From: Paenalcaligenes hominis | Lineage (GTDB): Bacteria; Pseudomonadota; Gammaproteobacteria; Burkholderiales; Burkholderiaceae_B | Length of the DNA: 64,000 nucleotides | NCBI RefSeq assembly: GCF_011927625.1 | Contig: NZ_JAATIZ010000002.1 | Span: 310,001-374,000 of the forward strand | Direction of reading: 5' to 3' | Part shown: piece by piece, positions 26,748-35,910 of the stretch | Position numbering within the stretch: the stretch's first letter is position 1 | How the letters are laid out: each line of letters starts with the position of its first letter | Position numbers and translations under genes: made by a program | The notes under the pieces: generated by a model | Seen by the model: the letters and a program-made list of their open reading frames with translations, nothing else | What the model was told of the DNA's origin: nothing | The model's database searches: none

Positions 26748-27656
26748 ATGACCCCAGCCCAACCTTTTTCCCGCCGTGTGGCGCTGTTTATTTTACTGAG
26801 TGTAGGCACCTGTTTTGCCAGTGCCCATATTGCTGCTCGTATTAGCTTTGATAACGGTACAGGCCTACTTACCGCCGTGGTGTTTCGTTCGATCGTTACA
26901 CTGGGGCTGTTATCTTTACTTGCTGTCGTCTATAAGCAAAGCATTAAACTCAGATGGCGCTTGGTGCCTTGGCAATTACTACTTGGCCTGCTCATTGCTA
27001 TTCAAAGCATTAGTATTTACTCTGCGGTATCACGCATTCCAGTAGGCATTGCGCTGCTCACCGTCAATACCTTCCCCGTGCAATTAGCACTTATTTCTTG
27101 GCTACTAGGGGGTAAACCACCCACTAAAGCCCGTGCCAGTATCATGGGGTTAATTTTAATTGGACTGATCCTAGCGCTTGATATTCCTGCTTTAGCACAA
27201 AGCGACCAAAGCAACATCGACTTGTGGCTTATAGGCATTGGTTTTGCTTTATTTGCCGCTTTCTCGTTTGCGTTAGGGCTTTGGGTGACAGAAAATAAGC
27301 TTTCTCGGGTTCAAGGCAGCGCACGCAGCTTTTACACCATGCTAACCGTCTTGTGCCTCACGCTAAGTGCTGGCAGTGTGGACATCATCCCTGGCGGTCT
27401 TAGCCTGCCCGAAACAGGGGTAGGCCTCGCCACTCTTTTGTTGCTTAGCGGCCTGTACGCCTGTGCATTTATTATGCTGTTTATGCTGGCACCCCGCCTT
27501 AACTTGGCACAAAATGCCTCAGCCATGAATATCGAGCCCGTGGCCTCATTAACCTTGGGCTGGTTAATTTTGGGGCAGGCTCTTAGCCCAATGCAAATAG
27601 TAGGGGGCGCAGTGGTAGTTAGCTGTATTGTGGCCTTTGCTCAGCTTAAAAAATAG
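26748..27656 (+). CDS. EamA/DMT-family transporter
   Basis: Inner-membrane protein of 302 residues with about ten transmembrane helices in two EamA repeats (first repeat around ARISFDNGTGLLTAVVFRSIVTLG to VGIALLTVNTFPVQLALISWLLGG, second ending in NIEPVASLTLGWLILGQALSPMQIVGGAVVV). Such proteins usually export amino acids or metabolites. It probably shares a transcript with the methyltransferase upstream. The 3' end overlaps cca by 11 bases. Confidence 0.86.
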   Translation: MTPAQPFSRRVALFILLSVGTCFASAHIAARISFDNGTGLLTAVVFRSIVTLGLLSLLAVVYKQSIKLRWRLVPWQLLLGLLIAIQSISIYSAVSRIPVGIALLTVNTFPVQLALISWLLGGKPPTKARASIMGLILIGLILALDIPALAQSDQSNIDLWLIGIGFALFAAFSFALGLWVTENKLSRVQGSARSFYTMLTVLCLTLSAGSVDIIPGGLSLPETGVGLATLLLLSGLYACAFIMLFMLAPRLNLAQNASAMNIEPVASLTLGWLILGQALSPMQIVGGAVVVSCIVAFAQLKK

Positions 27657-28782
27657 CCGCCAAGGCTGCTATTCTTGCCTTTAAAATAGCTGCAGGTATG
27701 GCCTGCGGCTGCGCCTGATGCTGTTGTGCAATAGCAGCGGCATCAACGTTGGCAAACACACAAGCAGCCTGTTGCCACAAAGGCCAGTTGGCTTGGGCCA
27801 CGCACTCAGCCGCTTGCACTAACTGCCTATAACGCTCTGGTTTTCTTAAACTATCTAGGCGTTGCAGGGCCTGCGCCACCTGATTAGGCGTTGGTTGCGC
27901 TTGCGCAGCATCTAACAGCAAAGGCAATAGTCGCGCAGCCTCTTTATAAGCCGTAGGGGCCTTAATATGCTGTGCTATCGACTCGGGGTGTGGGCTTTGC
28001 GAGCATAAAATCGCAAACCGCTGTAGCGTAGACAGGTCGTGCCTGATAGCACACGCCATTGCGGTGTCCAACGTTGGGCTAAGCCGCAGCCCAGGCAAAA
28101 CACGCTCTAAGGCGCCGCATTGCGCTAATACCTGAACCATGCGTAAAGGGTCATGGGTTTGCAAGCCTTTGTGTAGCTCTTGCCAGACGCGCTCTGGCAC
28201 GAGCGCATCGACCTCGCCGTTTTGCACTAACTGCAGCGCCAATTGCTCTGTCTCGGCTGCGATCCGAAATGAACTAAAGCGTGCTGCAAAACGCGCTAAA
28301 CGCAAGAGCCGAACCGGGTCCTCGACAAAGGCTGTGCCGATATGGCGTAAGGTTTTCTGCTCTAAATCGGCATAGCCACCCAATGGATCATAAAACTGCC
28401 CCTGGGTGTCAATGGCTAAAGCGTTAATCGTCAAGTCGCGGCGTGACAAATCATCAGCCAATGTCACATCAGGCCCCGTATAAAAAGTAAACCCTTGGTA
28501 GCCACGCCCCGATTTACGCTCTGTGCGGGCTAAGGCAAACTCTTCTTTAGTTTGCGGGTGCAGAAAGACGGGGAAGTCTCCGCCTACCGGAATAAAGCCA
28601 CGTTGGGCTAAGTGCTCGGGGCTCGCGCCGACCACGACCCAATCGCGGTCTCCGACCGGCAGACCGAGCAACGTGTCGCGCACAGCCCCCCCCACCACAT
28701 AGCACTGCAAGCCATCTAGCAAAAGATCAGGCTGAGCAACCAGTTGGTTTAAGGCCTGCTGTTGCGTTGGACTAATTGGCAT
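27646..28782 (-). CDS. cca: CCA tRNA nucleotidyltransferase
   Basis: Adds or repairs the 3' CCA end of tRNAs. 378 residues. Nucleotidyltransferase motif GGAVRD at 31-36 and catalytic Asp45 and Asp47 in GDRDW; the RRDLTINALAID and DPVRLLRLARFAARF motifs identify a class II enzyme. Compared with E. coli Cca (412 residues) the C-terminal region is shorter and I see no HD phosphohydrolase motif. Its start shares a base with the stop of the transglycosylase gene upstream, so the two are coupled. Confidence 0.92.
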   Translation of the reverse strand: MPISPTQQQALNQLVAQPDLLLDGLQCYVVGGAVRDTLLGLPVGDRDWVVVGASPEHLAQRGFIPVGGDFPVFLHPQTKEEFALARTERKSGRGYQGFTFYTGPDVTLADDLSRRDLTINALAIDTQGQFYDPLGGYADLEQKTLRHIGTAFVEDPVRLLRLARFAARFSSFRIAAETEQLALQLVQNGEVDALVPERVWQELHKGLQTHDPLRMVQVLAQCGALERVLPGLRLSPTLDTAMACAIRHDLSTLQRFAILCSQSPHPESIAQHIKAPTAYKEAARLLPLLLDAAQAQPTPNQVAQALQRLDSLRKPERYRQLVQAAECVAQANWPLWQQAACVFANVDAAAIAQQHQAQPQAIPAAILKARIAALAAIF

Positions 28783-30887
28783 TAAGGCAACTCCGTCGTA
28801 CGACTAGACTGAGGACTAATTGTACCTAAACGCTGTTTGAGTGACTGGGGTTGGCCGCTGAACATCATGGAGTAATAGGTGGCATTGGACAGCACGTTTT
28901 TCACATACAGACGCGTTTCGGTAAAGGGAATGGTTTCTGCAAAAATGGCACCCTCGACCGGCCCTTGTAGACGTGAGCGCCAATTAATAGGCCGTTTGGG
29001 CCCGGCGTTATAACCAGCAGAGGCCAAGACCTCGGAACCACCTAGTTGCCCCAGCACCATGTTTAGGTAATTAGTACCCAAGATAGTATTGGTCTCGAAC
29101 TCATTGACCATCGAAGGCGTGAAATGAGTCATTCCTATTTTATTGGCCGTCCATTTTGCAGTAGCGGGCATAAGCTGCATCAAGCCCGATGCCCCTACAC
29201 CCGAACGCGCATCCATCATGAATCGGGATTCTTGACGAATGAGCCCATATACCCATGCTGGATCTAAACCGATCAAGCGGGCTTTTTCTGTGACCCCGCC
29301 CTCAAAGGGCGCTACAAAACGCTGACTGAAATCCACCTCTTGTTTGGTTAATAAAGACGTGTTCACTACACGATCATACACATGGTTATCACGGGCTAAC
29401 TCGGCCGCAGCACGTAACTGCCTATCGTTCATGCCACGCAAAGCAAAGGCCCACTCTGTCGTGGCCTCGGGACGCCAACCCAGTTTAAATAGCTCTAAAG
29501 AGCGTAAAAAAGCAGGTCGTGTTGCCACATCGCGTTTTTCAGCCACACTAATCGGTGTAGGCTGTGGTGGCAATGGAATAGCACGCCCTAGCTCTTCGTT
29601 GGCCAACTGACCATAAAAACTTAAATCACTACTAATGGACTCATAGGCGGCTTGCGCTTGGGCTTGGTGGCCTTGAGCAGCTAAGGCACGCGCTTTCCAA
29701 TACACCCACACTGGCTCGGAGGCCTGAGGCTCAGACATCTTCGCAATAGCGCGTTCAACTTGCTTCCAGTCGATGGGGTACTGGCGCAACTCGGCTCGCA
29801 CTTCCCATGCATGGTTATAGTCTGTTTTGGGAGTAGTGCCTGATAAGCGATACCAACGTGCTGCATCATTTTCCACACGCAAAGCCGGTATTAAGCCAAA
29901 CTGCCCCCATACCCAATCTTTATTTGCCTGAGGTAACTGAGCCGCCCATTTTTGTTCGATATACTGGGCTTGAGCCGCACGATCGCTTTGTCTTGCTAGA
30001 CGTGATAAGGCTAAAGAAACTAATTCGGTATGAGCCTGCCCTTGGACCTGCCCTTGTTGGTCTAGCCAACGACGCGGTGCTTCCATTAGAGCTGTGTAGT
30101 CTTGCATTTGTTTGCCATCAAAAATAATAGCTGCATAGCGTCTTGCTTCGCTGGTTTTACCTTGCTCTAAGGCGGCGCGCATTAAATCTCGCACATCGGT
30201 AAAGCCCACTGCTTTGGCTTCCCAAAGCTGATCCAACAGGCTCCAGCAAGTCGAACCCGGCACAAACTGAGACAAAACCCGTTGGATATCTAAAGACTGC
30301 TGAGTCATATGCCTACCATAGGCCACCGCACAACGCACTTGTGAATTACCAAGGTCTTGGGGCTGCAATTGATTGATGAGCTGAAAATCACCGGCTCGTA
30401 CTGCCGCAATCGCCCAGTCCCCTTTTAGGCGTTGCGCTAAGTACTCGTCGTCGTACTCACGTAAAAACTGCCAAAGTTGGTCAGAAGGAATCGGTCGAGT
30501 GGAGTCATGAATTTGTTGGCGTAAATGCCAATAGGCGGGATAAGCCCCTAATACAGGATCGGCTTTGGCGGGCTGTACAAGCTCTACCAAACGGCGCCAG
30601 TTTTTAGCTTGTAATGCAGCGCGAGCATCGATAACGGCTTGGCGCGCAGTTGCTGGTACAGAAGGCAGTTGATTCCAACGCACCGCCGGAGGGGGTGCCG
30701 CATAGGTAGGAGCGAGCGCAGCCATTTGTTTAGGTGCTTGATGCGCTTCGACCTCAGGCGCTTTGGCTGCACCAGCGCACCCAACTAAAAACACACTGCT
30801 GATAAGACCGACGTGCATCAACCAACGATTCCGTGGCACGCTACTGCCTAGAAGGCTATTTTTCTGATACCTTAGCTGTAAGAACAT
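28782..30887 (-). CDS. lytic murein transglycosylase, Slt70-like lipoprotein
   Basis: Cleaves the glycan strands of peptidoglycan, forming 1,6-anhydromuramic ends. 701 residues. The signal sequence carries a lipobox, LVGC with Cys37, so the protein is probably outer-membrane anchored, unlike soluble Slt70 of E. coli. A long alpha-superhelical region precedes the SLT domain, with catalytic Glu553 in LIRQESRF, then GASGLMQLMPATAKW and SAGYNAGP. It is the upstream partner of cca (overlap at 28782). Confidence 0.9.
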   Translation of the reverse strand: MFLQLRYQKNSLLGSSVPRNRWLMHVGLISSVFLVGCAGAAKAPEVEAHQAPKQMAALAPTYAAPPPAVRWNQLPSVPATARQAVIDARAALQAKNWRRLVELVQPAKADPVLGAYPAYWHLRQQIHDSTRPIPSDQLWQFLREYDDEYLAQRLKGDWAIAAVRAGDFQLINQLQPQDLGNSQVRCAVAYGRHMTQQSLDIQRVLSQFVPGSTCWSLLDQLWEAKAVGFTDVRDLMRAALEQGKTSEARRYAAIIFDGKQMQDYTALMEAPRRWLDQQGQVQGQAHTELVSLALSRLARQSDRAAQAQYIEQKWAAQLPQANKDWVWGQFGLIPALRVENDAARWYRLSGTTPKTDYNHAWEVRAELRQYPIDWKQVERAIAKMSEPQASEPVWVYWKARALAAQGHQAQAQAAYESISSDLSFYGQLANEELGRAIPLPPQPTPISVAEKRDVATRPAFLRSLELFKLGWRPEATTEWAFALRGMNDRQLRAAAELARDNHVYDRVVNTSLLTKQEVDFSQRFVAPFEGGVTEKARLIGLDPAWVYGLIRQESRFMMDARSGVGASGLMQLMPATAKWTANKIGMTHFTPSMVNEFETNTILGTNYLNMVLGQLGGSEVLASAGYNAGPKRPINWRSRLQGPVEGAIFAETIPFTETRLYVKNVLSNATYYSMMFSGQPQSLKQRLGTISPQSSRTTELP

Positions 30888-30914
30888 GGACTAGCCCTTT
30901 ATAAATGACTCACT

Positions 30915-31523
30915 ATGACAAACTATCATGACCTACGCCAACAATTATTACATCTACGCGCTGCCCAAGAATCCAGAGACACACGCCGCGGTGCACTGCT
31001 AATGCGAGGCCGTTTATTTACTTGGCTTAACCAATACCGACAACACCGCCCTGAACCGCAACAGCCCTTGCATATTGCAGCGTACTGGGCATTGGCTCAT
31101 GAACCTGATTTAGGGCCTTTGCTTGTGCAATGGGCAGAAGAGGAAGCCATTCACGTTAGCCTACCCTGTGTGGTTAGCCCCGATTCGCCGTTAGTATTTA
31201 AGCCATGGCACCCTGGGCAAGCTATGAAAAAAGCGGCTTTTGGTGTGCTTGAGCCCGATACGCCAGAACTAGCACCTGACCCAGAAATCATTCTTGTGCC
31301 CACCTTGGGTTTTACGCGCCAAGGCGATCGGTTAGGCTATGGTAAAGGCTATTATGACCGCACTTTAGCAGACTTAACAGCACGCCAACAGACTTTTACG
31401 ACCATTGGCCTAAGTTGGGCAGTAGGCGACCTAAGTCAAATGGACTATGTGGCCGCGGCACACGATGTGCCTTTAGACGCAGTACTAACAGATAAGGGCT
31501 GGCCTAAGCCAGCCCCTCTTTAG
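30915..31523 (+). CDS. 5-formyltetrahydrofolate cyclo-ligase
   Basis: Converts 5-formyl-THF to 5,10-methenyl-THF using ATP, recovering a storage folate. 202 residues. Motifs: the basic N-terminal loop QESRDTRRGALLMRGRL, the PTLGFTRQGDRLGYGKGYYDRTL signature and the C-terminal VPLDAVLTDKG. In many proteobacteria the 6S RNA gene precedes this gene; here only 27 bases separate it from the divergent transglycosylase, so 6S RNA is not at this site. Confidence 0.9.
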   Translation: MTNYHDLRQQLLHLRAAQESRDTRRGALLMRGRLFTWLNQYRQHRPEPQQPLHIAAYWALAHEPDLGPLLVQWAEEEAIHVSLPCVVSPDSPLVFKPWHPGQAMKKAAFGVLEPDTPELAPDPEIILVPTLGFTRQGDRLGYGKGYYDRTLADLTARQQTFTTIGLSWAVGDLSQMDYVAAAHDVPLDAVLTDKGWPKPAPL

Positions 31524-31589
31524 GTGTCCACCTCAACACAGGTACGTATTGCAGTGTTAGGTGGTAGCCTAGGGCAATACCTAATGGAT

Positions 31590-31928
31590 TTAGTTTGGGA
31601 TAAGGTTCGAAAGCAAGCTAGTGACAATACTGTACACAATGGCTCCGATAAAGGCCCACCAAAATCCAGTCACTTGGAAGCCTTTCAAAATAGACCCTGC
31701 CAACCAAAATACCAGAGCGTTAATCACTAGCAAAAATAAACCCAGAGTGACCACGGTCAGGGGTAACGTGAGGATTTGCAGTACAGGCTTGACCAGCATG
31801 TTCAGTAAGCCCAGCACCACCGCAGCGCCTAAGGCTGAGGTAAAACTTGCAACCTGAATACCGGGCAAAATATAGGCCACGATAAGCAACGCTACTGCGT
31901 TTAGAATCCAGACGAGTAGTAATGTCAT
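31590..31928 (-). CDS. small membrane protein, YvlD/PF04020 ('phage holin family')
   Basis: 112 residues with four transmembrane segments. The core FTSALGAAVVLGLLNMLVKPVLQILTLPLTVVTLGLFLLVINALVFWLAGS is characteristic of the PF04020 family. Despite database names such as phage holin family it is a chromosomal protein of unknown function, sometimes tied to envelope stress. Located downstream of ahcY on the same strand, after a hairpin. Confidence 0.82.
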   Translation of the reverse strand: MTLLLVWILNAVALLIVAYILPGIQVASFTSALGAAVVLGLLNMLVKPVLQILTLPLTVVTLGLFLLVINALVFWLAGSILKGFQVTGFWWAFIGAIVYSIVTSLLSNLIPN

Positions 31929-31947
31929 GATTACGCTCCTTATGAAA

Positions 31948-31968
31948 CAGGCACCCCAGTGGTGCCTG
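31948..31968 (-). terminator. hairpin downstream of ahcY
   Basis: Perfect 8-base stem CAGGCACC / GGTGCCTG with a CCAGT loop, 9 bases after the ahcY stop. On the minus strand only TTT follows, so it may be a weak terminator that allows some read-through into the membrane-protein gene. Confidence 0.6.
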
Positions 31969-31976
31969 ACTTATTT

Positions 31977-33377
31977 TTAGTAACGGTAATGATCGACCTT
32001 AAACGGTCCCTCAAGCGGTACGTTAATGTACTTGGCTTGCTCTTCCGACAACGTAGTAAGATTAACACCGAGCTTTGCCAAGTGTAAACGAGCCACTTTT
32101 TCGTCTAAGTGCTTGGGCAACACATAAACTTTACCACTTTCATAGCGATCACCCTGAGTAAAAAGCTCAATTTGTGCAATGGTTTGGTTAGTAAATGATG
32201 CAGACATCACAAAAGACGGGTGCCCTGTCGCACAACCCAAGTTGACTAAACGACCTTGAGCCAACAGGATAATACGCTTGCCATCTGGGAAAATCACGTG
32301 GTCTACCTGAGGCTTGATTTCCTCCCACTCGAGGTCAGACAAGGCCGCCACATCAATCTCATTATCAAAGTGACCAATATTACACACAATGGCTTGGTCT
32401 TTCATGCGCTCCATATGTTCGCGTGTAATCACATGGTAGTTGCCCGTAGCGGTTACAAAAATATCCGCTTTGTCAGCGGCTTCTTCCATGGTGACCACAC
32501 GGTAGCCTTCCATAGAGGCTTGTAAAGCACAAATCGGGTCAATTTCTGTTACCCAAACCTGGGCACGTAGTGCTTGTAGAGCTTGGGCGCAGCCCTTACC
32601 CACGTCACCAAAACCACATACTACCGCGATTTTTCCGGCTACCATCACATCGGTGGCGCGCTTAATGCCATCGACTAAGGACTCGCGACACCCATATAAA
32701 TTATCAAACTTGGATTTGGTGACGGAGTCGTTCACGTTAATAGCAGGGAAAGCCAGTTCGCCTTTTTTCGCCATTTGGTAAAGGCGCTGCACCCCGGTGG
32801 TGGTTTCTTCGGTCACCCCTTGGATTTGAGCCAAGCGAGTTGAATACCATGTGGCGTCTTCTTGAAGCTTGGCGCGGATACTTGCAAACAGGACGGTTTC
32901 CTCTTCGCTTGATGGCGCATCAAGTACAGACAAATCTTTTTCAGCCTTAGCACCTAAGTGCAGCAACACGGTAGCATCACCACCGTCGTCCAAAATCATG
33001 TTGGCTTGTTCGCCTGGCCAATTGAAAATCTGATGGCAATATTCCCAATAGTCTTCGAGGCTTTCCCCTTTTATGGCAAACACAGGAATTTGGTTAGCCG
33101 CAATGGCAGCCGCTGCATGGTCTTGTGTGGAAAAAATATTGCATGATGCCCAGCGCACCTCGGCACCCAAAGCCACCAGCGTCTCGATCAATACAGCCGT
33201 TTGGATAGTCATATGTAGACTGCCTGCAATACGCGCCCCTTTTAGAGGCTGAGCCGCTGCATATTCCTCGCGGGTTGCCATTAAGCCAGGCATTTCGGTT
33301 TCTGCAATCGCAATCTCTCGACGCCCCCAATCCGCTAGGCTGAGGTCGGCAATTTTGTAATCGGTAAAAGTAGACAT
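31977..33377 (-). CDS. ahcY: adenosylhomocysteinase
   Basis: Hydrolyses S-adenosylhomocysteine to adenosine and homocysteine, relieving inhibition of methyltransferases. 466 residues from ATG 33377 ([21 protein letters not shown]), chosen because the longer open frame upstream runs through the riboswitch. Motifs: [40 protein letters not shown], the NAD-binding [13 protein letters not shown], and the C-terminal DHYRY. The 40-residue loop after residue 150 matches the bacterial long form. Regulated by the SAH riboswitch upstream. Confidence 0.96.
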   Translation of the reverse strand: MSTFTDYKIADLSLADWGRREIAIAETEMPGLMATREEYAAAQPLKGARIAGSLHMTIQTAVLIETLVALGAEVRWASCNIFSTQDHAAAAIAANQIPVFAIKGESLEDYWEYCHQIFNWPGEQANMILDDGGDATVLLHLGAKAEKDLSVLDAPSSEEETVLFASIRAKLQEDATWYSTRLAQIQGVTEETTTGVQRLYQMAKKGELAFPAINVNDSVTKSKFDNLYGCRESLVDGIKRATDVMVAGKIAVVCGFGDVGKGCAQALQALRAQVWVTEIDPICALQASMEGYRVVTMEEAADKADIFVTATGNYHVITREHMERMKDQAIVCNIGHFDNEIDVAALSDLEWEEIKPQVDHVIFPDGKRIILLAQGRLVNLGCATGHPSFVMSASFTNQTIAQIELFTQGDRYESGKVYVLPKHLDEKVARLHLAKLGVNLTTLSEEQAKYINVPLEGPFKVDHYRY

Positions 33378-33413
33378 AGAAGCTCCGGAAAATCCGTAGA
33401 AAAGGGTCGGAGC

Positions 33414-33456
33414 AAAAAAAAGCTCACCAACCCTGTCGATCAGAAGGTAGGTGAGC
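33414..33456 (-). terminator. intrinsic terminator within the ahcY leader (riboswitch expression platform)
   Basis: On the minus strand GCTCACC (33456-33450) pairs with GGTGAGC (33428-33422), directly followed by eight T residues (33421-33414). It lies between the SAH aptamer and ahcY, so it can shut off transcription when the aptamer is unbound. Confidence 0.8.
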
Positions 33457-33550
33457 GTCGTTGTTCTAGGTAAAAACGTGAGCAACGTTCCAAATCTGAG
33501 CCTGGCTTTGGATGCTAGGCATCGACAAAGTCGCAACGCTCCTCAGATTG
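33457..33550 (-). ncRNA. SAH riboswitch aptamer upstream of ahcY
   Basis: Read on the minus strand, the sequence matches the SAH riboswitch known from beta- and gammaproteobacteria: CTGAGGAGCGTTGCGAC at the 5' side, CCAGGCTCAG closing the first helix, then AACGTTGCTCACG. Helix P1 pairs 33542-33549 with 33493-33500 (8 bp). A second pairing CGTTG/CAACG joins 33483-33487 with 33459-33463. SAH binding is known to raise expression of the downstream gene. The following terminator and ribosome-site hairpin fit such an on-switch. Confidence 0.88.
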
Positions 33551-33599
33551 GCTTACATCAAAATTTGTGGCGCGTGTGCGCCTGTCTCAAGCAGGTGAG

Positions 33600-33631
33600 A
33601 AACCACGCCTATCATACCATTAGCGTGGTTT
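33600..33631 (-). terminator. terminator downstream of metK
   Basis: Stem AAACCACGC / GCGTGGTTT, nine bases, located 21 bases past the metK stop on the minus strand and ahead of the SAH riboswitch. It separates the metK transcript from the ahcY leader. Confidence 0.7.
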
Positions 33632-33651
33632 CAGGGTCTATGGCTTTCGCC

Positions 33652-34815
33652 TTAGATAGCTGCTTTTAGGGCAGCCGCTTTATCCGTTGCTTCCCAAGTA
33701 AATTCGGGTTCGCTACGTCCAAAATGGCCATAAGCGGCGGTTTTGGTGTAAATAGGACGCAATAGATCAAGCATTTGCACAATACCACGTGGGCGTAAGT
33801 CGAAATGCTCGCGGACTAATAACGCGATTTGATCATCGGGAATAATGCCTGTGCCATTGGTATAAACAGTGATATTAATTGGCTCGGCCACCCCTATCGC
33901 GTAGCTGACTTGCACCTCGCACTGACGCGCTAGCCCAGCTGCCACAATATTTTTGGCGACATAACGCGCCGCATAGGCAGCAGAGCGGTCAACCTTAGAG
34001 GGATCTTTACCGGAGAAAGCCCCACCACCGTGAGAGCATGCGCCACCATAGGTGTCAACGATAATTTTACGTCCGGTTAAGCCACAATCCCCATTTGGAC
34101 CACCAATAACAAACTTACCGGTCGGGTTCACTAAAAAGCGCGTGTTATCCGTTAGCAGGCCCTCGGCAAAAGTAGGGCGAATAATGTCTTCAATGACGGC
34201 GTCACGAATGGTTTCTTGAGACAGATCGGGGTCGTGCTGAGTGGAGACCACCACGGTGTCGACCTCAACAGGGCGGCCATCAATGTAACGGAAGGTAACT
34301 TGAGCTTTGGCATCAGGGCGTAACCAAGGCAAGCGACCATCTTTACGCAGTTCGCTTTGTCGCTGCATCAACCGGTGAGAGTACCAAATGGGTGCAGGCA
34401 TAAGGTCAGGGGTTTCATCACACGCAAAGCCAAACATGAGACCTTGGTCGCCTGCCCCTTGGTTCATGATTTCTTCGGGGCTGCGGTCTACGCCTTGGGC
34501 AATATCGGGTGACTGTTTATCGTAGGCGACTAAAACGGCGCAGCTCTTATAATCAATACCATAATCAGCGTTATCATAGCCAATGCGCTTTAAGGTCTCG
34601 CGCGCTACATCAATGTAATTCACATTTGCTGTGGTGGTAATTTCACCTGCCATAACCACTAAGCCCGTGTTACACAGGGTTTCAGCGGCAACGCGTGCAT
34701 TGGGGTCTTGCTCGAAAATAGCGTCTAGCACCGCATCGGAAATTTGGTCAGCGACTTTATCGGGGTGACCTTCGGAGACAGATTCTGAAGTAAATAGAAA
34801 ATCGTTATGTGCCAC
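33652..34815 (-). CDS. metK: S-adenosylmethionine synthetase
   Basis: Makes SAM from methionine and ATP. 387 residues, beginning with a GTG codon at 34815 ([20 protein letters not shown]). Signatures: [28 protein letters not shown] and [23 protein letters not shown]. The GTG start with a distant AGGA suggests translational restraint. The 200-base leader has several stable hairpins. metK diverges from the LpxL-like gene, as in related Burkholderiales (recalled, not checked). Confidence 0.96.
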   Translation of the reverse strand: MAHNDFLFTSESVSEGHPDKVADQISDAVLDAIFEQDPNARVAAETLCNTGLVVMAGEITTTANVNYIDVARETLKRIGYDNADYGIDYKSCAVLVAYDKQSPDIAQGVDRSPEEIMNQGAGDQGLMFGFACDETPDLMPAPIWYSHRLMQRQSELRKDGRLPWLRPDAKAQVTFRYIDGRPVEVDTVVVSTQHDPDLSQETIRDAVIEDIIRPTFAEGLLTDNTRFLVNPTGKFVIGGPNGDCGLTGRKIIVDTYGGACSHGGGAFSGKDPSKVDRSAAYAARYVAKNIVAAGLARQCEVQVSYAIGVAEPINITVYTNGTGIIPDDQIALLVREHFDLRPRGIVQMLDLLRPIYTKTAAYGHFGRSEPEFTWEATDKAAALKAAI

Positions 34816-34829
34816 AGTGATTTATCCTG

Positions 34830-34966
34830 TAGGTTTCAATTAAAACAATGGCGTTGCACCACGGGAGAAAGCCTAAAAGACATATCAGGGCGCGACGCTT
34901 TAGCGGGAATGTACAGCTCTCTTTCGAGGATATCGCTCCGCAAGTTGTCGGGTTAACTCAGCGATG
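34830..34966 (-). promoter_or_regulatory. structured 5' leader of metK, candidate cis-regulatory RNA
   Basis: The minus-strand leader can fold into consecutive hairpins: ATCGCT/AGCGAT (34932-34937 with 34960-34965) enclosing AGTT/AACT (34943-34946 with 34955-34958); a CTC-GAAA-GAG tetraloop hairpin at 34918-34927; and CGCTAAAGCG at 34896-34905. The density of small stems, a GTG start and the role of metK suggest regulation, but I cannot match it to a named riboswitch. Confidence 0.45.
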
Positions 34967-35037
34967 CCACCATTTTAAGCAAATTTAACTAAGATTCATA
35001 CTATATTGTTATTTATTCAACGTATTACCCTCGAATT

Positions 35038-35892
35038 ATGTTTTTGTTTTTCCTGAAATTGTTGGCAAAGTTACCCCTACGGTGGCTTCACGCACTGGGC
35101 CGCTTCTTAGGGGTCGTGGTTTATTTACTACCCGGTCGTTATCGTCAACGTATCCAAAAAAATGCCGCCCAAGCGGGCTATTCTGGCGCTGGCTTTGCAC
35201 GACGCGCAGCGGCAGAGACCGGAGCCATGATTATGGAAACACCTAAAGTCTGGCTAGAGCCCGCCACCTGTTTAGCGCGCTGTAGTACCCAAGACGAACA
35301 CATCGTTGCCGCAGCTTTAGCCGAGCAACGTGGTATCTTATATTTAACGCCGCATCTAGGCTGTTTTGAAATTACAGCGCGAGCCCTCATCAAACATGGC
35401 CCCATCACTGTTATGTTTAGACCGCCACGCCAGCAATTCATCGAGCCCGCTATGCAAGCTTCCCGTAATATGCCCGGTTTGCATGCTGTGCCGGCTTCCG
35501 TGCGTGGTATACGTGAATTTCTAAAAGCCTTAAGGCGTAACGAGGCCGTCGGCATGCTCCCAGACCAAGTCCCTAGTACGGGTGACGGCATCTGGGCCCC
35601 TTTTTTTGGCAAACCCGCCTATACCATGACCTTGGCGGCCAAGCTTGCCCTACAAGCCAATGTTCCCATTGTGCTCACCGCAGGCGAACGCTTACCTAAA
35701 GGCCAAGGCTGGCGTATTCACTATGTACGCTTAACGCTTCCCGACGACCCAACGGTAGAAAATACGGTGTATGCCATTAACGAGGCCATGGAGCATTTGA
35801 TTCAACGTTTTCCTAGTCAGTATCTTTGGAGCTACAACCGATATAAAATTCCTCCTGAAGCTCCCGCTATACCGCCTTCTTTTACCTCATAA
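35038..35892 (+). CDS. LpxL/HtrB-type lipid A acyltransferase
   Basis: Transfers a secondary acyl chain to lipid A at the inner membrane. 284 residues with an N-terminal membrane anchor. The HX4E catalytic motif is HLGCFE in LTPHLGCFEITAR; LPDQVPSTGDGIWAPFFGKPAYT and the terminal YLWSYNRYKIP are typical of LpxL/LpxM-like enzymes. Acyl length and position cannot be assigned. The DUF484 gene follows after 18 bases. Confidence 0.88.
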   Translation: MFLFFLKLLAKLPLRWLHALGRFLGVVVYLLPGRYRQRIQKNAAQAGYSGAGFARRAAAETGAMIMETPKVWLEPATCLARCSTQDEHIVAAALAEQRGILYLTPHLGCFEITARALIKHGPITVMFRPPRQQFIEPAMQASRNMPGLHAVPASVRGIREFLKALRRNEAVGMLPDQVPSTGDGIWAPFFGKPAYTMTLAAKLALQANVPIVLTAGERLPKGQGWRIHYVRLTLPDDPTVENTVYAINEAMEHLIQRFPSQYLWSYNRYKIPPEAPAIPPSFTS

Positions 35893-35910
35893 TTTATTTT
35901 GGGATGATTT

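Noticed and set aside
30888-30914. 6S RNA gene next to 5-formyl-THF cyclo-ligase
   Set aside because: The association is common, but only 27 bases lie upstream and about 66 bases downstream, too short for 6S RNA.
33378-33536. longer N-terminus for AhcY
   Set aside because: The extension would translate the SAH riboswitch and terminator; ATG 33377 begins the conserved protein and has its own GGAG site.
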